The notes: generated by a model not told the origin, from the sequence alone. A stretch of DNA of 64,000 bases from Acidobacteria bacterium Ga0077534 (GCA_001464455.1 LNEI01000006.1:1-64000); one strand, 5' to 3'. Shown: positions 53,170 through 62,521, counted from the stretch's first letter. A program made the numbers and translations.

Positions 53170-54846
53170 ATGAGATCAAAGCTTCTTATGCTTTCGTTTG
53201 CGGCGATTTGTACGTTTTTCAGCGTCGCCGTGTCTGGACAGAGTTACGCGATCACGAACGCTCGGATCGTCACGGTTTCGGGGGCGACCATCGAAAGAGG
53301 AACGGTCGTAGTTCGAGACGGGCTGATCCATTCGGTCGGGGCAAACGTCTCGCCGCCTGCGGACGCGACCGTTTTTGATGCGGCCGGCTCGACTATCTAC
53401 CCCGGATTTATCGACGCTGCCAGTAACCTCGGTGTTCCTGCTCCGGCCGCTGGGCCAGGCGGCGGCGGACCGGGCGGCGGTGGCGGCGGAGGCGGCCAGG
53501 CGGCAGCAGCCGCGGCCGCGGCGGCGGCACAATCGGGGTCAAATTCGAACTATCCGGCGGGTTTTCGCCCCGAAGTCGACGTTCTGGATCTGATCCGGGC
53601 CGGCGACTCGCAATTTGACGCCAACCGGAACGCCGGATTCACGACCGCACTCTCGATGGGCCGTACGGGGATCTTCTCGGGGCAGTCAGCGGTGATCAAT
53701 CTGGCCGGAAATTCCGTTTCGTCGATGACGGTCAAGGCACCATTCGCCCACCACATCTCGTTTGTGACCATCCCGGGAACCTATCCCGGCTCGCTGCTTG
53801 GCACATTCTCGGCACTGCGGCAGATATTTAATGATGCCAAGCGTTTACAGGAAATGCAGCGTGCTTACGCCGCTGATCCGAAAGGGATGCGACGCCCCGA
53901 GACCGATAAGTCGCTCGAAGCTCTCTTCCCTGTGATCAACCGCCAGATGCCTGTGGTCTTTAGCGCGAACCGCGAACTCGAGATCAACCGCGCGCTTGAC
54001 TTCATGAAGGAGTACAACCTGGTCGGCATCATCGCGGGCGGGCAGGAAGCGTGGAAACTGACCGATCGGCTCAAGGCTCAGAACGTTCCCGTATTGCTTT
54101 CGCTTAACTTCCCAAGACGCACCGCGGCCGCATCGCCTGATGCAGATCCGGAAACGCTCGACATCTTAAGATTTAGGGCAGAAACGCCTAAAGGACCGGG
54201 CCGCCTTGCACAGGCCGGGATCAAGTTTGCGTTCAGCTCCGGCGGGGCGACTTCGATCGCGGACTATTTCTCAGGCGCCGGAAAGGCGGTTGAGGGCGGG
54301 CTTTCGCGAGATGCGGCGATCCGGGCAATGACGCTCGGAGCGGCCGAGATCCTCGGCGTCAGCGACCGCGTTGGCTCCATCGAGGCAGGTAAGATCGCGA
54401 ATCTGGTCGTCGTCAAAGGTGACCTTTTCGGCCGCGACCGTTTTGCTTCGCACGTTTTTGTAGATGGTCGTCTGTTCGAACAGAAAGAGCAGCCGCGACC
54501 TGCAGGTCCTGGCGGCCGCGGTCCGGGCGGTGCGGCACCTGCTGCGGCGAATTTCGGCGGTACGTACACCATATCTATCGACGTTCCCGGACAACCGCTT
54601 CCCGCGACGCTGAATTTGCAGCAGCAGGGAACCGCGATAACCGGCACGATGGTCTCGCAGCTTGGCACGTCGCCGATCTCGAACGGGAGAGCTACGGGGA
54701 ACGGCTTTAGTTTCTCGGCAACCGTTCAGTTTGGCGGAGCTTCCATCGACATAACAGTTCAGGGTGCGGTTTCCGGAGCGAATGTCAGCGGCACGGTCGA
54801 TTCGCCGCAGGGCAATATCCCGTTTACCGGAACCAGGAATCCATAG
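53170..54846 (+). CDS. Secreted amidohydrolase-like protein lacking the HxH metal motif
   Basis: The 558-residue protein has a signal peptide (LLMLSFAAICTFFSVAVSGQ) and an amidohydrolase-type fold ([20 protein letters not shown], and later GSIEAGKIANLVVVKGDLF). The metal-binding start of the barrel reads YPGFIDAASNLG, where active members have PGxIDxHxH. A glycine- and alanine-rich loop (residues about 95-120) and a C-terminal beta-rich module (residues about 465-558) are added. The first of three tandem homologous genes. A non-catalytic or partner role is likely. Confidence 0.85.
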   Translation: MRSKLLMLSFAAICTFFSVAVSGQSYAITNARIVTVSGATIERGTVVVRDGLIHSVGANVSPPADATVFDAAGSTIYPGFIDAASNLGVPAPAAGPGGGGPGGGGGGGGQAAAAAAAAAAQSGSNSNYPAGFRPEVDVLDLIRAGDSQFDANRNAGFTTALSMGRTGIFSGQSAVINLAGNSVSSMTVKAPFAHHISFVTIPGTYPGSLLGTFSALRQIFNDAKRLQEMQRAYAADPKGMRRPETDKSLEALFPVINRQMPVVFSANRELEINRALDFMKEYNLVGIIAGGQEAWKLTDRLKAQNVPVLLSLNFPRRTAAASPDADPETLDILRFRAETPKGPGRLAQAGIKFAFSSGGATSIADYFSGAGKAVEGGLSRDAAIRAMTLGAAEILGVSDRVGSIEAGKIANLVVVKGDLFGRDRFASHVFVDGRLFEQKEQPRPAGPGGRGPGGAAPAAANFGGTYTISIDVPGQPLPATLNLQQQGTAITGTMVSQLGTSPISNGRATGNGFSFSATVQFGGASIDITVQGAVSGANVSGTVDSPQGNIPFTGTRNP

Positions 54847-54876
54847 TCTTTATTGAATTTTAATAGGAAAAAGAAA

Positions 54877-56277
54877 ATGAGGAAGACAACAGTTTTTCTA
54901 ACTATCGTTTCGCTTCTCATGATCTCGCCGACGTTGCTCGTCGGCCAGTCGAAGGGCGACCTTCTGATCAAGAACGCGACCGTCATGACGGCGACGAAGG
55001 GCACTCTCGAGGGAACCGACATACTGGTCCAGAACGGCAAGATCGCCCGGATCGGCAAAGGCTTGACCGCTGGTTCCGGCGTGCGTACGATCGATGCGAC
55101 CGGGAAATATGTCACACCGGGCATCATCGACGCTCACTCGCACGCGATGGTCTCGGCCATCAACGAAGGCTCGCTAGCAGTGACCTCGATGACGCGGATC
55201 GATGACATGCTCAACCCGAGCGACATCTCGATCTATCGAGCATTGGCTGGCGGCGTCACGGGAGCCTTGTTACTTCACGGGTCGGCAAATCCGATCGGAG
55301 GGCAGAGCACGACGGTTAAATTCAAATGGGGCCGTCCCGTTAATGAGTTTCCCGTCGCAGGAGCACCGCCGGGGATAAAATTCGCTCTTGGCGAAAACGT
55401 AAAAAGATCCAGCTCAACGCCGCAGCCAGGGCAGACGCCCCGATATCCGCGCACCCGAATGGGAACAATGGAAGTCATTCGTGACGCCTTCATTCGAGCA
55501 CGTGAATACAAGCAGGCTTGGGATGATTTCCGTGCAAAGAAGACCCGCGTCCAGCCCCGCATCGACGAAGAACTGCAGCCTATGGTCGAGATCCTCGAAG
55601 GCAAACGTAAGGTTCACTGCCACGGTTACCGCTCGGACGAGCATTTGAACATCCTGCGGATCGCCGAGGAATTCGGATTTAAGATCGGGACGCTTCAGCA
55701 CGGCCTCGAAGCTTTCAAGATCGCTCCCGAGATCGCCAAGCATGGAGCGGGCGTTTCGATATTCGCGGACAGCTGGAGCTACAAACTCGAGGCGTACGAT
55801 TCTACCCCTTATACGGGCTACGTCCTGTGGAAGAACGGCGTTAACGTGTCGATCAACTCGGACTCGGCGGAGAGAATTCGCCGCTTGAATCTCGACGCGG
55901 CCAAAATGATGAAATACGGCGGCGTGCCGGAACAGGATTCGCTGCGAATGATCACGCTTAATCCCGCGATACAGCTGGGGATCGACAACCGCACTGGTTC
56001 GATCGACGTTGGCAAAGACGCCGACATCGCTATCTGGTCGGGACATCCTTTCAGTTCGCTATCGCTGTGTGAAATGACGATCATCGAGGGCGAAGTTTAC
56101 TTCGACCGGGCGAAAGATAAGACGATGAGGGAGCAGCTTGCGAAAGAGAAGGCTGACCTCGAAAAGCTTGAGATGAATCGAGCACCCGGCTCAGGCGGCA
56201 CGCAGCCGCGTGTGCCGACCGAACGCGACCGCGGTCATTACAGCCATGGCGACGAAGACGGAGGACACGAACGATGA
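54877..56277 (+). CDS. Secreted amidohydrolase with intact metal-binding motif
   Basis: The protein is 466 residues from ATG 54877 (AGGAAAAAG upstream; an in-frame TTG at 54853 adds eight). The signal peptide ends near LLVGQ. His87 and His89 (PGIIDAHSHA), HCHGYRSDEH, LQHGLEAF and the Asp in SINSDSAERIRR complete a plausible metal site of the imidazolonepropionase-like amidohydrolases. The substrate is unknown. Its end overlaps the third gene by ATGA, so the trio is one operon. Confidence 0.88.
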   Translation: MRKTTVFLTIVSLLMISPTLLVGQSKGDLLIKNATVMTATKGTLEGTDILVQNGKIARIGKGLTAGSGVRTIDATGKYVTPGIIDAHSHAMVSAINEGSLAVTSMTRIDDMLNPSDISIYRALAGGVTGALLLHGSANPIGGQSTTVKFKWGRPVNEFPVAGAPPGIKFALGENVKRSSSTPQPGQTPRYPRTRMGTMEVIRDAFIRAREYKQAWDDFRAKKTRVQPRIDEELQPMVEILEGKRKVHCHGYRSDEHLNILRIAEEFGFKIGTLQHGLEAFKIAPEIAKHGAGVSIFADSWSYKLEAYDSTPYTGYVLWKNGVNVSINSDSAERIRRLNLDAAKMMKYGGVPEQDSLRMITLNPAIQLGIDNRTGSIDVGKDADIAIWSGHPFSSLSLCEMTIIEGEVYFDRAKDKTMREQLAKEKADLEKLEMNRAPGSGGTQPRVPTERDRGHYSHGDEDGGHER

Positions 56278-57638
56278 ACCAGATAAAGATAAGTAACGCA
56301 CTAAAGTTCGCATTCCTCGCGGCAGCGATCCTAGTTTCCGGCATTGCCATCTCGGCTCAGAGCGATGCATCGCAGCAGAACAAGATCGGAAGGGCAGGAA
56401 CTTTCGCGATAGTCGGAGCCAGGATCGTAACCGTTTCCGGAGCCGTTATTGAAAACGGGACCGTCGTAATACGAGACGGCAAGATCACGGCGGTAGGCGT
56501 CGGAGCGGCGATACCATCAGGAGCGGAAAGGATCGACGGCAAAGGGCTTTCGGTGTTTCCAGGCATGATCGACGCATCGACCAACATGGGCCTTGCGGAG
56601 ATCCCGCAAGGTGCGAACGCGACGATGGACGTGCAGGAAGTCGGCACCATGAACGCCAATGCCAAGGCGATAACCGGCATCAATCCGCATTCGTCACATA
56701 TTAATGTCACCCGAGTTAACGGCATCACCACGGTGTTGTCCCATCCGACGGGTGGAACTGTCTCGGGCCAGGGGGCCGTAATAAATCTTAACGGTGCCAG
56801 GCAGGAAGACATGGCGGTCGTGCCCGTTCACAGCCTTGTCATCAATTTCCCGCGAGTAACGGGCGGCGGTGGCGGTTTTGGCGGCGGTGGATTCGGCGGC
56901 GGCCAGCAGGCTAATTTTAACGACCTGATCCGTCGCCGAGATGAAGCGGTTGAGGATCTTAAGAAGACCTTTCGCGAAGTCGAGGCGTATGCCAAGGTCG
57001 TCGAAGCGTATCAAAAGGACAAATCACTGCCGACTCCGACGACATCACTTCGTTTAGAAGCGATGATCCCGTACGTGCGTGGGCAGAAACCGATCGTTTT
57101 CACAGCCGAACGCGAACGTGACATCAGAGCGATCGCAAAGTTTGTGGCCGACACAAAGGTGAAAGGCATCATCGTCGGCGGGCAGGATGCGTGGAAAGCC
57201 GCCGATGAGCTTAAAAAGAACAACATCGCGGTCATTTACACCAACATCTATGGCTTGCCCGTTCAGCAGGATGACCCGTACGATTACTTGTTCGAGGCTC
57301 CTTCAAAAATGCTGGCTGCGGGAGTGAAATTCTCAATTTCGACCGGAGACACGGGTGCAGAAGCACGCGATCTGCCTTACCATGCAGGACTCGCCGGTGC
57401 CTACGGCCTCGGAAAAGATGAAGCTTTGAAAGCGGTAACGCTTTACCCGGCTCAGATCCTCGGCATCGATGACAGGCTCGGCTCAATTGAGGTTGGCAAG
57501 ATGGCAAATGTCGTCGTAGCCGACGGAGACCTTCTTGATCCCCGCACAAACATCAAATACGTGTTCATCGGCGGACGACTTATCCCGCTCACGAGCCGTC
57601 ATACTGAGCTGTTTGACAGCTTTAAGGATAGAAAGTGA
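56274..57638 (+). CDS. Secreted amidohydrolase-like protein, second one lacking HxH
   Basis: The 454-residue protein has signal peptide [18 protein letters not shown] and the fold signatures [20 protein letters not shown] and [20 protein letters not shown]. The metal motif reads [12 protein letters not shown] instead of IDxHxH, as in the first gene of the cluster. A Gly/Phe-rich loop ([15 protein letters not shown]) stands near residue 200. It starts within the stop of the active-type gene, pointing to coupled expression. A heterodimer partner role is a guess. Confidence 0.85.
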   Translation: MNQIKISNALKFAFLAAAILVSGIAISAQSDASQQNKIGRAGTFAIVGARIVTVSGAVIENGTVVIRDGKITAVGVGAAIPSGAERIDGKGLSVFPGMIDASTNMGLAEIPQGANATMDVQEVGTMNANAKAITGINPHSSHINVTRVNGITTVLSHPTGGTVSGQGAVINLNGARQEDMAVVPVHSLVINFPRVTGGGGGFGGGGFGGGQQANFNDLIRRRDEAVEDLKKTFREVEAYAKVVEAYQKDKSLPTPTTSLRLEAMIPYVRGQKPIVFTAERERDIRAIAKFVADTKVKGIIVGGQDAWKAADELKKNNIAVIYTNIYGLPVQQDDPYDYLFEAPSKMLAAGVKFSISTGDTGAEARDLPYHAGLAGAYGLGKDEALKAVTLYPAQILGIDDRLGSIEVGKMANVVVADGDLLDPRTNIKYVFIGGRLIPLTSRHTELFDSFKDRK

Positions 57639-57717
57639 AAGAGTGAAATAGGTCAAAAAGTGAAAAAGCTGGTGAGAGACATCATCCAGCTTTTTCACTT
57701 TTAAACTCTTTCACTTT
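57632..57717. terminator. Two nested inverted repeats between convergent genes
   Basis: Inner arms 57656-57672 and 57686-57702 (17 bp perfect) sit inside outer arms 57632-57644 and 57705-57717 (13 bp perfect). The words are GTGAAA/TTTCAC heptad-like. The T-rich arms can terminate transcripts from both directions. The outer right arm covers the msrB stop codon (57711-57713). Confidence 0.85.
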
Positions 57718-58163
57718 TTCTGTGGGATTTCTTCCCCATTTTCAAAAAACTCAAGCGAGGCCGAGTTCAAGCAATATCGCTGTCCGGTCGGCGGTGGGCC
57801 GTCGGGGAAGACGTGGCCTTGATGGCCGCCGCATCTTGAGCAGCGGATCTCGATTCGCCGCATGCCGTAGCTGTTGTCTTCGATGTTGGTCAGGTGATCC
57901 TTATCGAACGGCCGATAGAATGACGGCCAGCCTGTTCCGGATTCGAATTTGTGGCTCGAACTAAACAGCGGCAAACCGCACAAACGGCATGCATATGTAC
58001 CGTCCATTTTGTTGTCGAGCAACGTTCCGCAAAACGCTGGCTCGGTGCCGTGGTTGAGCAGAATGCGATATTCCTCTTCGTTTAGATCCTGAGCGAGGCG
58101 TTCGATTGCCTCGGCGTCGAGTGGAGTGATGTTGTAGCCGGCATCGGATAATTCTTTTTCCAT
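57711..58163 (-). CDS. msrB: Peptide methionine-(R)-S-oxide reductase MsrB
   Basis: The protein is 150 residues from ATG 58163. The MsrB fold is seen in LNHGTEPAFCGTLLDNKMDGTYAC. Zinc cysteines lie in CRLCG and CSRCGGHQGHVFPDGP, and the active Cys in RYCLNSASLEF. It reduces methionine-R-sulfoxide in proteins. The frame is open far upstream but lacks starts matching the family. It ends inside a nested hairpin. Confidence 0.94.
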   Translation of the reverse strand: MEKELSDAGYNITPLDAEAIERLAQDLNEEEYRILLNHGTEPAFCGTLLDNKMDGTYACRLCGLPLFSSSHKFESGTGWPSFYRPFDKDHLTNIEDNSYGMRRIEIRCSRCGGHQGHVFPDGPPPTGQRYCLNSASLEFFENGEEIPQKK

Positions 58164-58212
58164 AATCAATGTATAACCGATCTCGCTGGGATTATTCCCT
58201 TCGGCGTTTTTT

Positions 58213-58266
58213 GCCGCCCGCTTACGCAGGCGGTTCTGACTCGAAAACTCGTTTTTCGAGTTTTCG
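58213..58266. repeat. REP-like element plus hairpin at the lpxD 3' end
   Basis: GCCGCCCGCTTACGCAGGCG (58213-58232, to 58237) is the element found twice in mutS2. The lpxD stop lies inside it (58222-58224). Next to it CGAAAACTCG-TTTTT-CGAGTTTTCG (58242-58266) is a perfect 10-bp hairpin within the last lpxD codons. Confidence 0.85.
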
Positions 58267-59253
58267 CAGACGACCGGCAAACTCGCCGAGTTTTCTAAAT
58301 GCAGCCGTCGAACGCAGCCAGTCGCGGTTTTCGAAGGCGGGAATTCCGGACATTATCTTGCCCGGTTCGACATCATGCGAGGTTGCGGATTTGGCGGTCA
58401 ATACTGCATCGTCGCCGATCTTTAGGTGGCCGGCGATGCCGACCTGGCCGGTTAGGATCACGCGTTTGCCGATGTGCGAACTGCCCGCGAGGCCGGTTTG
58501 AGCACAGATCAGGGCGTCTTCGTCGATGGTGCAGGAATGGCCGATCTGGACTAGGTTATCGATCTTGGCACCGCGTTTGAGGCGGGTTTCGCCGACTGAG
58601 GCACAGTCGATCGCTGTGTTGGCACCGATCTCGACATCGTCTTCGAGTACAACGCGGCCGGATTGCGGGATCTTTAGCCAGTGTTTGTTCTCATCTTTTG
58701 CGTAGCCGAAGCCGTCCGAGCCTATCGTCGAATTGTTGTGAATGATACAGTTGCGGCCGATCTCGCAGTTTTCGCGGATCGAAACGCCCGAATGGATCGT
58801 TGTATTTTCGCCGATCGAAACCCCGTCGTAGATCGTCGCATTCGGCATGATCCGCACACCGCTTGCGATCCTGCAATTCGCCCCGATCACCGCATTTGCA
58901 TGGATCTCGACATCTTCCGCAACAGTTGCTGACGGATCGATAACCGCTGACGCATGAACAAACTTCCGCAGCTCCGGCTCGGGGAAAAACAGTCGCATCG
59001 CGCGGGTGTATGCTACGTACGGGTCTTTCGCACGAAGTATTGCTATGTCATCGCGTTCGATCGAAACATTTTCCGCGAGAAAGATCGCCGATGCTTTCGT
59101 TTGAGCGATCTGCGGCGTGTATTTCGGGTTCGCGAGAAAGGTGATATCACCCTCGCCGGCGAGATCGAGCCCGGCGGTCGAGGTGATCTCGATATTGGCA
59201 GCGCCGGATTCGATGGTTGAGCCGGTCAAGTCGGCTAGTTTGGCAAGATTCAT
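58222..59253 (-). CDS. lpxD: UDP-3-O-acylglucosamine N-acyltransferase
   Basis: The protein is 343 residues from ATG 59253 (MNLAKLADLTGSTIE); the frame is open 13 codons further. The N-terminal uridine-binding domain is followed by left-handed beta-helix hexapeptide repeats (IDPSATVAEDVEIHANAVIG and on), with the catalytic His region LVQIGHSCTI and IGSDGFGYA. It adds the second acyl chain in lipid A synthesis, implying an outer membrane with LPS. The last residues (FESEPPA) are encoded by a REP-like element. Confidence 0.94.
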   Translation of the reverse strand: MNLAKLADLTGSTIESGAANIEITSTAGLDLAGEGDITFLANPKYTPQIAQTKASAIFLAENVSIERDDIAILRAKDPYVAYTRAMRLFFPEPELRKFVHASAVIDPSATVAEDVEIHANAVIGANCRIASGVRIMPNATIYDGVSIGENTTIHSGVSIRENCEIGRNCIIHNNSTIGSDGFGYAKDENKHWLKIPQSGRVVLEDDVEIGANTAIDCASVGETRLKRGAKIDNLVQIGHSCTIDEDALICAQTGLAGSSHIGKRVILTGQVGIAGHLKIGDDAVLTAKSATSHDVEPGKIMSGIPAFENRDWLRSTAAFRKLGEFAGRLRKLEKRVFESEPPA

Positions 59254-59386
59254 AAGAAATCCCTTGAAGGAAGTCGTTTCGATATGCAACACTATTTTTA
59301 CAGAGATTTATCTTCGCGCAAAATCACCATCACTTTTGCTCGTCTCCCAATCCGTCCGCAATTTTACTTAGGAGTATTACCGCACC

Positions 59387-59992
59387 ATGAATTCAACCTC
59401 ATTCAAGCCATCAACGGCACCCGTAAAAAACATTCAGCCGACTGACGCCCGAGCAGTTTTGAAAAGTGAAATGATCGAAGGGAAGACCTATCCTCGTCCG
59501 GCTTCAAACCGCTGGCATAATGTGATCGCCACCAATTTTGTCATCGCCATCGGCGGCCGTATCCAGCGGGGAAATCATGAGTTGTACTCAAACGACATGA
59601 GGGTGAAATTCGGCGAGAATTCAGTGTGTTTTCCTGCGGTCGTAGTTGTGACAGGCGAACCGGAGTTCTCGGACCAGAATTCAGAGCTTTTGGTAAATCC
59701 TACTGTTCTGATCGAGATATTCTCAGCCAGCACCCGAGCGACAGACAGAACGGAAAAGCTCGAGGGATTTCTCGCGATCCCAAAACTAAAAGAATGTCTG
59801 CTCGTTAACGAGCAGGAAATGCGGATAGAACATTGGTCACGCCAGAACCCAAAGCAGTGGATATATCGCATCTACAACGAACGCGATGACGCCATCAGCC
59901 TCGAATCGATCGGCTGCAAAATGTCTCTGTCGGAAGCGTATTCGCAGGTAAAGTTCCGTGAATCCGAGTTAAGCTCGCGGGCCGTCAATTAA
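59387..59992 (+). CDS. Uma2-family protein with altered catalytic residue
   Basis: The 201-residue protein resembles Uma2/DUF820 endonuclease-fold proteins: HNVIATNFVIAIGGRIQRGN, then VVVVTGEPEFSD, NPTVLIEIFSASTRATDRTEK and FLAIPKLKECLLV. Where family members have PDVVVV with a catalytic Asp, this one reads FPAVVVV. The family was proposed as PD-(D/E)xK nucleases. Loss of the Asp suggests an inactive or altered enzyme. It is a single gene between lpxD and the next convergent gene. Confidence 0.8.
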   Translation: MNSTSFKPSTAPVKNIQPTDARAVLKSEMIEGKTYPRPASNRWHNVIATNFVIAIGGRIQRGNHELYSNDMRVKFGENSVCFPAVVVVTGEPEFSDQNSELLVNPTVLIEIFSASTRATDRTEKLEGFLAIPKLKECLLVNEQEMRIEHWSRQNPKQWIYRIYNERDDAISLESIGCKMSLSEAYSQVKFRESELSSRAVN

Positions 59993-59999
59993 CTGCCCA

Positions 60000-60518
60000 T
60001 TAACTGCATGGGATGTCATCAGCCGGGGAAACTATCGGGACAGCCATGGTAGTTTCCCCGTTTTCCGTTACGCGGGCCCTGTAGGAGGCGATCTGATAGA
60101 TCGGATTCGGGATGTCGGTCCGGGTAACGACTCCGACACGTGCCCAATAAAATCCATCGCACTGATAGAACGAGACATTTGTCACTTCGCGTTTTTCCTT
60201 GGTGACGAAATGGTCGCGAAGGGCGAGTTCCGTTTCGGCGTTTACACGAATACTGTCGCCGATTCCCGGACGGTTCAAATACCATACGCCGGCGCCGATC
60301 ACCGCCACCAATATAGCTACTCCGCCGAGTGCCGCCACGTACTTTCTAGAGCTTCCCTTGGTCTCTTCAACGGTCTGAAAAAGACGGCTTTTTTCTACTT
60401 CGATAAGCTTGGGCCGCTCGGGCGAGGGCGTCTGCGGTTGTGGCGAAGGATCTTTAGCAGACCGAGCCTCTTCCGGTCTGGGAGAGTCATCACTGAGGAG
60501 TCCTTTTGCAAACTTCAT
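60000..60518 (-). CDS. Hypothetical single-span membrane protein
   Basis: The 172-residue protein has an Asp/Pro/Ser-rich cytoplasmic N-terminus (about 55 residues), a membrane span (YVAALGGVAILVAVIGAGVWYL) and a small C-terminal domain (TELALRDHFVTKEKREVTNVSFYQCDGFYWARVGVVTRTD). I recognise no family. It is convergent to the Uma2 gene with 7 bases between stops. Confidence 0.6.
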   Translation of the reverse strand: MKFAKGLLSDDSPRPEEARSAKDPSPQPQTPSPERPKLIEVEKSRLFQTVEETKGSSRKYVAALGGVAILVAVIGAGVWYLNRPGIGDSIRVNAETELALRDHFVTKEKREVTNVSFYQCDGFYWARVGVVTRTDIPNPIYQIASYRARVTENGETTMAVPIVSPADDIPCS

Positions 60519-60605
60519 TATAAAATGACGTATATCATCAAAATTAATCGTAGTGCAAGGCCGATTTGCTCCCGGAAGGCTGAGTAGAATGCGCCGTCAA
60601 AAGCA

Positions 60606-60636
60606 AAAGGCCTCGAAGCATAACCTCGAGGCCTTT
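60606..60636 (-). terminator. Terminator of the RRM gene
   Basis: AAAGGCCTCGA and TCGAGGCCTTT (11-bp perfect stem, 9-base loop) are followed, in minus orientation, by TTTTGCTTTT. It lies 24 bases after the stop of the RRM gene. Confidence 0.85.
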
Positions 60637-60660
60637 CAGAATTCTCAGAATTCAAAGTGC

Positions 60661-61026
60661 TTACCAGCGATTGCCGCCGCCGTAGCCACCGCCACCGCCG
60701 CCGCTTCCGCCGCGTGATCCGCCACGACCGCCGCCGCCGCCGTAACCGCCACCACCACCGCCGCCTCTGCTGCCACCGCGGTCGCCCTGCGGTTTAGCTT
60801 CGTTGACTTTCAGTGCGCGTCCGTCGACTTCTTTGCCGTTGAGTTCGCTGATAGCAGCTTCGCCTTCTGCCTGTGAAGACATTTCGACGAAGCCAAAACC
60901 GCGTGAGCGGCCGGTTTCGCGATCTTCAATGATATTCGACGACTCGACAGTGCCGACTGCGCCAAAAAGAGAGTTGAGGTCCTGGTTTGTCGTATTGAAC
61001 GACAGATTTCCAACGTATAGTTTCAT
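60661..61026 (-). CDS. RRM-domain glycine-rich RNA-binding protein
   Basis: The 121-residue protein has one RRM with RNP2 LYVGNL at residues 3-8 and RNP1 RGFGFVEM near 43-50. A Gly/Arg/Tyr-rich tail (GGGGYGGGGGRGGSRGG) and terminal NRW follow. The layout matches the small bacterial RRM proteins known from cyanobacteria as cold-inducible. GGAAAGG precedes the ATG. A leader of up to about 340 bases upstream holds no gene. RNA-chaperone role is inferred. Confidence 0.93.
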   Translation of the reverse strand: MKLYVGNLSFNTTNQDLNSLFGAVGTVESSNIIEDRETGRSRGFGFVEMSSQAEGEAAISELNGKEVDGRALKVNEAKPQGDRGGSRGGGGGGGYGGGGGRGGSRGGSGGGGGGYGGGNRW

Positions 61027-61369
61027 CTTGTTTTACCTTTCCCGTGTTAGGGATCTAACGAAGCGGCGATGACTCGGTGATCTTTTTGTGGTCAAAAAGG
61101 CCGATTCTCGGATACTCGCGATTGAGAGCTTGCTTCTACTTTTACTTAAATGGCCTGCTCTCAAACTTATCCAAAAACCGTTAAAGACGAAGCGCGAAGA
61201 CTTGAAGTCAACGCGAGAGAAGGAATGACATAAGGAGATTGACACGTAACGCGTGTAAAAACAAGCTTTAAATCGTGAAAGTTGCTCAATTTGCTTCGTT
61301 AACAGCATTTTAGTCAGGAATTATGTGCTACTATTCTCTGGAAAAATAATATATACGGGGAAGGTTGAG
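61027..61369. other. Divergent intergenic region (RRM leader and following gene's upstream)
   Basis: No gene is found in 343 bases. On the minus strand it is the likely leader of the RRM gene. A short palindrome lies near 61239-61255 (ACACGTAACGCGTGT) and runs of T/A occur near 61090-61105. Leader control by temperature is known for RRM genes elsewhere, but I cannot show it here. Confidence 0.5.
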
Positions 61370-62512
61370 ATGAAGACTCTGGTTATTGGGGTGTTTCTAG
61401 CATGTGCGGCGGGCGTTTACGCTCAGGCCGTTGGTGATGAGGTTCGCTATCAGTGCTTCTGCTTCGGCCAGGAATGGGTCAAGGCGACGGTCGAGCGAGT
61501 TGATGGAAACAACGTTCGTGTAAGATTTGGGAACATGGATAATCAGGTCGTGACCCTGCCGAAGAACTCGCCGAAACTTCGACTGGGAAATGCGGGCAGA
61601 AATCCGCTCGAGAGCGTTCCGCCGGATAACCTTCAGAAAGCCTTCATGGATGAAGCTGCTCCTCGATTTTCATACGCGGTTTCCGCGTTTGCTCCCTACT
61701 ATGATCCTCAATTCAATAACGCGGGCGGCGGAGTTCCTGATTCGGACATCTGGAGAAGATCCGTTGGCGAACTTGCAGAGCTTGATTCTTTGTGCAAAAC
61801 GCGATATCGCGGTATTACCGATTATCGTAGTCCCGGCTATATTCGTGCAGGTTCAGTTGATTACCGCTTCGGCGTCTGGTGTGAGATCGCTTCGAATCGA
61901 GCTGAGATCGAGAAGAAGGCGCGCGTCGGCGTGGCAAAAACGCTTGTAAACCTTGGCTATACGGACGAGAACCTCAGATTCGGATTTAATGAGCCAGACA
62001 ACCCGGTACGATGGGAGACCCAGCAACTTATTTGGGACCGTGATAAATGGCGTACGGAAAAGATCGCATGGCTGCGGCCTAAGTTCGCGGCTTACAAGGT
62101 CGATGTCCCGTCCGATGCGACCGCCGCCGCGGAGGCGAAAGCGGACGAATTAAAGGAGATCGTTCTCCGCGATGCTCCCGGACGCTCGTACAAACAGCCG
62201 CCCTATCGCGATGCTTCGGTAGAGGCAGTGGTCAGGTCTGCGCTTGCAAAGGAATATCCCGGCGCACAAGTTCTGAAAATAGGTCTCGACTACCGAACGT
62301 GGGTTCAGAGAAAGAGCCTGGACTACGTCGCGAGCGATGACCTGTTCCGGTATTATAAGGTCAGTTACAACTCCTACAAGCGCGGGACAGTTCTACTCAG
62401 AATTCCAAACCGTCCGCTTTGCCAGATGCAGGACTTCGTGGTCGGCCTAAGCGGTAGTAAAGTCGTGCCAGCCGGAGTCGGCGGCAGCGGCGTCTTTATG
62501 AAGTGCGAATAA
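61370..62512 (+). CDS. Hypothetical secreted protein with SH3/Tudor-like N-terminus
   Basis: The protein is 380 residues from ATG 61370 (GGGGAAGG at 61357-61364). Signal peptide TLVIGVFLACAAGVYAQ. Residues about 22-65 (GDEVRYQCFCFGQEWVKATVERVDGNNVRVRFGN) have the pattern of a small SH3- or Tudor-like barrel. The remainder (a DDLFRYYKVSYNSYKRGTVL region near the end) is of unknown family. Unrecognised overall. It ends 10 bases before the potassium channel gene. Confidence 0.65.
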   Translation: MKTLVIGVFLACAAGVYAQAVGDEVRYQCFCFGQEWVKATVERVDGNNVRVRFGNMDNQVVTLPKNSPKLRLGNAGRNPLESVPPDNLQKAFMDEAAPRFSYAVSAFAPYYDPQFNNAGGGVPDSDIWRRSVGELAELDSLCKTRYRGITDYRSPGYIRAGSVDYRFGVWCEIASNRAEIEKKARVGVAKTLVNLGYTDENLRFGFNEPDNPVRWETQQLIWDRDKWRTEKIAWLRPKFAAYKVDVPSDATAAAEAKADELKEIVLRDAPGRSYKQPPYRDASVEAVVRSALAKEYPGAQVLKIGLDYRTWVQRKSLDYVASDDLFRYYKVSYNSYKRGTVLLRIPNRPLCQMQDFVVGLSGSKVVPAGVGGSGVFMKCE

Positions 62513-62521
62513 CAGCAAACT

